DNA of 14,665 bases from Pirellulales bacterium (GTDB taxonomy: Bacteria; Planctomycetota; Planctomycetia; Pirellulales; JALHLM01), in the NCBI GenBank assembly GCA_022844585.1, contig JALHLM010000084.1, forward strand, positions 1-14,665. Reading direction: 5' to 3'. Position 1 is the first letter of the stretch. Every line of letters starts with the position of its first letter. The position numbers were made by a program, and so were the translations under genes. This document shows, in pieces, positions 11,528 to 14,665 of this stretch. The notes below the pieces were generated by a model, which was not told the DNA's origin, did not search any database, and worked only from the letters and a program-made list of their open reading frames with translations.

Positions 11528-12764
11528 CGCGGACCTCCAACGCCTGCTGACCCAGCGTAACGATCGTGAAATCGCGCGGCGGCTGCGCCGCGAGATACTC
11601 GCTAATGCCGGCCGCCGTCAGCCCGTCGATCGCTGTTTCGATTTCGTCCAGCGTCCGCACGCGCCCGAGCAGGTACCAGTCGCGGGCGATCGACGACGCC
11701 CTCGCGCCGCTCGATTCCTGCTGCATGATCAGGGAGCTCTTGATCCGCGCTTTAAGTCGATCAATTTCCTCGGACAACACGCCGTCCTTAAGGCGAATCA
11801 ATTCCGCCAGCGTGACGTCGAGCGTTTCTTGCGCGCGCTCGGCGCTCGTGCCCGCGTAGCAAAAGACGTCGCCGCGATCGCGCTGCGTGTGGTGGGACGC
11901 ATAGACCGAATAGCAGAGCCCACGCTTCTCGCGGACTTCGGTGAACAGCCGGGCACTCATGCCGCCGCTCAGCACGCCCACCGAGCCCCAGGCGCGAAAG
12001 TAATCCGGATGCTTGTACGGCAGGCTGGCATACGCGATCGCCACCTGTGTTTGATTTGATTCGTGCGGGATGTGCGTGACGCTACGCGGGGCCGGATGCT
12101 CGACGATCTCTTCGATGCCGCGCGAAGGCCAATCGCCGAACAAGCGCGATACCTGATCCAACAGCGCCGGCCAATCGAAACGCCCGGCGACCGAGATGAT
12201 CGACCCGTCGGGACGGCAATGCGTGTTCCAAAACGCGCGGATGTCGTCGTTGGTCGTGGCGGTGACGCCAGCTTCATCTCCTTGGCTGGGACGGCCCCAG
12301 GGGTCGGGATAATGTTGGCGACGCAACTCCTGCATCACCTTTTGGCTCGGCTCGTCCTCGATCGCTTGCAGTTCCTGCAGCACGACGTTGCGCGAGGCTT
12401 CGAGTTGATCCTCCGGCAAATGCGGGCGCAGGATCAAATCGGCGTAGATCTCCAGCGCCGGGGCCAAGTTTGCCGCCAGCGTGGCGGCGCTGAAGCTGAG
12501 ATGCGAAGAAGAAACGCCTTCGCCCCGCTCGACGCCCAAATTGTCGAGATCGGTAATGAACTCCCGGCTATCCCGGGGTCCGGCGCCGCGGAGGGCCTGC
12601 TCGCAGGTCATGCCGGCGAGTCCGGCGCGATCCGAAGGGTCGTAGTTGCAGCCGGCCGGGACGCGCACGGTCAACGACGCCGACTCGAGCCATTCCATGC
12701 TCTCAGCCAGCAGCACCAACCCGGACGGAAATTCGTGGACGAAGATGGCCTGTTTCACGGTCAA
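11514..12764 (-). CDS. M16 family peptidase-like subunit lacking the zinc motif
   Basis: A 416-residue M16 homologue. At the position of HxxEH the sequence is GLAGMTCEQALRG, so both His and the catalytic Glu are absent (Gly51, Cys54, Glu55 in their places). The second-half motif is well kept: SARLFTEVREKRGLCYSVYA carries the Arg and Tyr that contact substrate across the dimer. This is the division of labour known for MPP alpha/beta and similar bacterial M16 pairs. The start is TTG at 12764, which overlaps the acetyltransferase stop (TTGA) and has GAGGTGG 7 bases upstream; a GTG at 12758 is an alternative. It overlaps the catalytic subunit downstream by 14 bases. Confidence 0.9.
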   Translation of the reverse strand: MTVKQAIFVHEFPSGLVLLAESMEWLESASLTVRVPAGCNYDPSDRAGLAGMTCEQALRGAGPRDSREFITDLDNLGVERGEGVSSSHLSFSAATLAANLAPALEIYADLILRPHLPEDQLEASRNVVLQELQAIEDEPSQKVMQELRRQHYPDPWGRPSQGDEAGVTATTNDDIRAFWNTHCRPDGSIISVAGRFDWPALLDQVSRLFGDWPSRGIEEIVEHPAPRSVTHIPHESNQTQVAIAYASLPYKHPDYFRAWGSVGVLSGGMSARLFTEVREKRGLCYSVYASHHTQRDRGDVFCYAGTSAERAQETLDVTLAELIRLKDGVLSEEIDRLKARIKSSLIMQQESSGARASSIARDWYLLGRVRTLDEIETAIDGLTAAGISEYLAAQPPRDFTIVTLGQQALEVRDGVS

Positions 12765-13318
12765 CTATAGGCCACCTCGACAGCCTTGTAGACCGTTCGG
12801 GCCTTGAAGAATCCCAATCGCCGATATAACCGGATCGCTCCTTCGTTCTGCGCGGTCACTTCCAAGTAGGCCCGTTTCAAGCCCGCTGCCTGGAAGCCAG
12901 CCAAGGCCCGGAGCATCAACGCCGAGCCAAAGCCGTGATCGCGGTATTCCGGCGTCACCCCGAGATTCTGGATGGCGCCCACGTCGTTTCGATCGCGGAC
13001 GCCTTGGATCGTCCCGCAATACTCGGCAACGGTCAAGGGGCGATCATGGGCCACCAGCCAGGTGGCTTCCGGCAGAAATCCCTCGCGCGACGCGATCTCC
13101 CGCATCAAGCGCAGGCAGCCGTCGTAGTCGCCCAGGCAAGGGAAAACATTGGCGTCCAATTCCTGCCGAAAGCTGAGATATTTCGTCTCGGCGTGGGTTT
13201 CCAGCAAGCTCGCACGCCAGGGAACCAAACGAAACCCCACCGGCAGTCGCGGCCGCGGCACGGGCCCCGCCGTGAGGTCGATTTCCATCCGGTAGCGTTT
13301 GAAATACGTAAGCGACAT
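12761..13318 (-). CDS. GNAT family N-acetyltransferase
   Basis: A 185-residue protein with a GNAT fold. Acetyl-CoA binding motif A is NLGVTPEYRDHGFGSALMLR, with the R-x-x-G-x-G loop RDHGFG. It is followed by motif B-like AYLEVTAQNEGAIRLYRRLG and the end FKARTVYKAVE. The N-terminal part (FKRYRMEIDL; FPCLGDYDGCLRLMREIASR) is typical of a version I associate with planctomycetes. The substrate is unknown. Start at 13318 (MSLTYFKRYRMEIDL) chosen by family pattern; no clear ribosome site, and Met at 13288 is possible. It is the first gene of a three-gene minus-strand operon with the two M16 subunits. This gene order suggests a link between peptide turnover and acetylation, but that is inference. 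Confidence 0.9.
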   Translation of the reverse strand: MSLTYFKRYRMEIDLTAGPVPRPRLPVGFRLVPWRASLLETHAETKYLSFRQELDANVFPCLGDYDGCLRLMREIASREGFLPEATWLVAHDRPLTVAEYCGTIQGVRDRNDVGAIQNLGVTPEYRDHGFGSALMLRALAGFQAAGLKRAYLEVTAQNEGAIRLYRRLGFFKARTVYKAVEVAYS

Positions 13319-13406
13319 CGACTTACGCCAACAAAAAGAGTTCCCCTCGCTGGAAGCCCTGTGCGCACCCTGGCCCCCGGCGACCTGCACCCATCAGCCC
13401 CTAAAT

Positions 13407-14665
13407 CTACCGCTTCTTAGGGGACTGGTCAACTTTTTGGCGCTCACGAGTTGAAAAGCGTCGCCCACGCCGCAAAACACAGGGAATCAGGGCAACGATG
13501 GCCAACGCCCCCGTCGCCGGCTCCGGTACGGCCAGGGAGAGCGCCCCCACCGCCCCGAAGTTGTTTCGTACGTTGTTCAGGTCGGCAATGTTGACCTGGC
13601 CGTCCAGGTTGGTGTCGCCGAAAACTGGGTTTCCTGTCGCACCGAAGTTATTGCGGACGTTGTTCAAGTCGGCGATCCCGACGACCCCGTCGTAGTTCGT
13701 GTCGCCTGTGAGCGGCGTTTCGAGGAACGACAACGCGCCATCGATCACCACGACCGACTGTGCTTGTTGTTCGGTGAGCCCTTGGATATCGAACGTCGCC
13801 TGCCGCGTATTGTAAGAAGCGCCCGGCGCGATCAGATCAAACGACTGCCCCGGCGCCGGCGAGAATCCGTTGACGAAGATCAATTGAATAATCCCCGCCA
13901 AGGAAACGTCGCCGCCTACCACCAGTTGATCATGATCCACGCCGGGCGTTGGGCCTCCGATTTCAAGAGCCAACCAACCGTCGAGTTGCGTCAAACTTCC
14001 GGAAACGGACAAGATGCCGGGCGAAGCGCCAGGACTCAGCGTACCCCCGTCAATGAGCACGTCGCCGAGGATTTCGCCGGTCCCGGAAAGCGTGCCATTC
14101 TGGCCGACGCGCAGCGTGCCGATCTCGGGCAAGGCACCATCGCCAACATTGATGCGACCGCCGTTGACGTCGACGATGCCGTCGTCGAACACGCGTAACT
14201 CGTTCCCGATCTGGACGCGGCCGTCGTCGCTGGTCTTGAGCAAGCCTTCACCGCCGGGGCCGAATTCGCTCCCTCCGACGTACAGATTGTTGGAGATTTC
14301 CCAGACGCCCTGGCTGTGCAATTCGACATGGCCTTGGCTTCCGGCGCCAACGGCGATCCGGCCATGCGCACTCGTGACACGACCAAGATCCGAAACGAGC
14401 ATGGCGCTTTCGCCAACATTGGCAATGTGAATGTTCTGCGAGACATTCAGTTCTGAGCCAACGCCGGCGATCGAAACGTGCGCGCGGCCGCCAGCGAGCA
14501 GTGACGTCTCCAGACGATCGGCCAAGATCCTGCCGCCATTGTTTACATTGACCCAGCTTTCTCCCTCGCCCGAAACGCCGATCAAGCCGGCGACTTGCAC
14601 CTCACTTTCGGGGCCGGTCACATCGAGCGTGCCACGCGCCGCTGCGCCGAACGACGCCAACGACA
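13407..14665 (-). CDS. Secreted repeat protein with dockerin-type repeats and PEP-CTERM anchor (5' end outside window)
   Basis: The frame is open to the window edge, so only about 419 C-terminal residues are seen. First come repetitive beta-strand units rich in Gly, Asn and Val (LLAGGRAHVSIAGVG; LRVFDDGIVDVNGGRINVG; TLRVGQNGTLSGTGEI), as in right-handed beta-helix or autotransporter-type passengers. A segment DGGTLSPGASPGILSVSGSL is typical of autotransporter-associated repeats. Two EF-hand/dockerin-like repeats follow (GDTNYDGVVGIADLNNVRNN and GDTNLDGQVNIADLNNVRNN), each with the Ca-ligand pattern D-x-N-x-D-G-x-V-x-I-x-D-L. The PEP-CTERM tail is VPEPATGALAIVALIPCVLRRGRR, with an unusually long basic extension (about 20 residues to the end). 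The protein should be exported and processed by an exosortase. Confidence 0.9.
   Translation of the reverse strand, partial: SLASFGAAARGTLDVTGPESEVQVAGLIGVSGEGESWVNVNNGGRILADRLETSLLAGGRAHVSIAGVGSELNVSQNIHIANVGESAMLVSDLGRVTSAHGRIAVGAGSQGHVELHSQGVWEISNNLYVGGSEFGPGGEGLLKTSDDGRVQIGNELRVFDDGIVDVNGGRINVGDGALPEIGTLRVGQNGTLSGTGEILGDVLIDGGTLSPGASPGILSVSGSLTQLDGWLALEIGGPTPGVDHDQLVVGGDVSLAGIIQLIFVNGFSPAPGQSFDLIAPGASYNTRQATFDIQGLTEQQAQSVVVIDGALSFLETPLTGDTNYDGVVGIADLNNVRNNFGATGNPVFGDTNLDGQVNIADLNNVRNNFGAVGALSLAVPEPATGALAIVALIPCVLRRGRRFSTRERQKVDQSPKKR

Noticed and set aside
10439..11560. A 373-codon plus-strand open frame
   Set aside because: Antisense to the catalytic M16 peptidase, whose HxxEH and other motifs are intact; high GC creates long antisense frames.
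13560..13690. Two similar stretches of about 65 bases that look like a DNA repeat
   Set aside because: They are explained by the two dockerin-type calcium-binding repeats of the PEP-CTERM protein.

Overview
The window looks like a chromosomal segment of a planctomycete (Planctomycetota, probably Pirellulales-like). The signs are a high-GC sequence, a large surface protein ending in dockerin-type repeats plus a PEP-CTERM tail, a GNAT/M16/M16 operon, and intergenic palindromes of the kind scattered through these genomes. The taxonomic call is inference from gene content, not from a marker gene.

Layout. Positions 1-8150 hold a cluster of mostly short, exported or membrane-associated general-stress genes. 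They are a DUF1328 membrane peptide (minus), a YciE/YciF-type ferritin-like protein (plus), and a run of small membrane proteins resembling the YqjD/YqjE holin-like group. Then come an exported DUF4142 protein, an NtrC-type sigma-54 activator, a repeat-built lipoprotein (minus), CsbD, a frameshifted GSP17M-type glycine-zipper protein and a small Asp/Val-rich lipoprotein. Positions 8300-10083 hold a cytoplasmic histidine kinase with an RsbRD-like N-terminus and a single-domain receiver whose phospho-acceptor Asp appears to be Glu. Positions 10289-13318 (minus) hold an operon of a GNAT acetyltransferase, a degenerate M16 subunit and a catalytic M16 subunit. Positions 13407-14665 (minus) are the C-terminal part of a large secreted PEP-CTERM protein that runs off the window.

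Main observation. Correctly oriented -24/-12 (sigma-54) promoter motifs lie in front of at least five, probably seven, genes here. Two are perfect matches of the TGGCACG-N4-TTGC type (yciE-like gene at 760, csbD at 6863). Close matches precede the DUF1328 gene, the DUF4142 gene, both small lipoproteins and the stand-alone receiver. The only sigma-54 activator in the window (4597-6135) sits in the middle of them. The simplest reading is a local sigma-54 envelope/general-stress regulon. It is made of families that in E. coli and Bacillus belong mostly to RpoS or SigB regulons, here apparently rewired to sigma-54, with an RsbRD-type sensor kinase alongside. The promoter matches are seen directly; the regulatory link is inference.

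The intergenic spaces carry several long palindromes (4099-4231, 6151-6268, 10091-10270). Two of these three lie between convergent genes. There is also one clean intrinsic terminator after csbD. No tRNA, rRNA, IS transposase, CRISPR array or phage gene was recognised.
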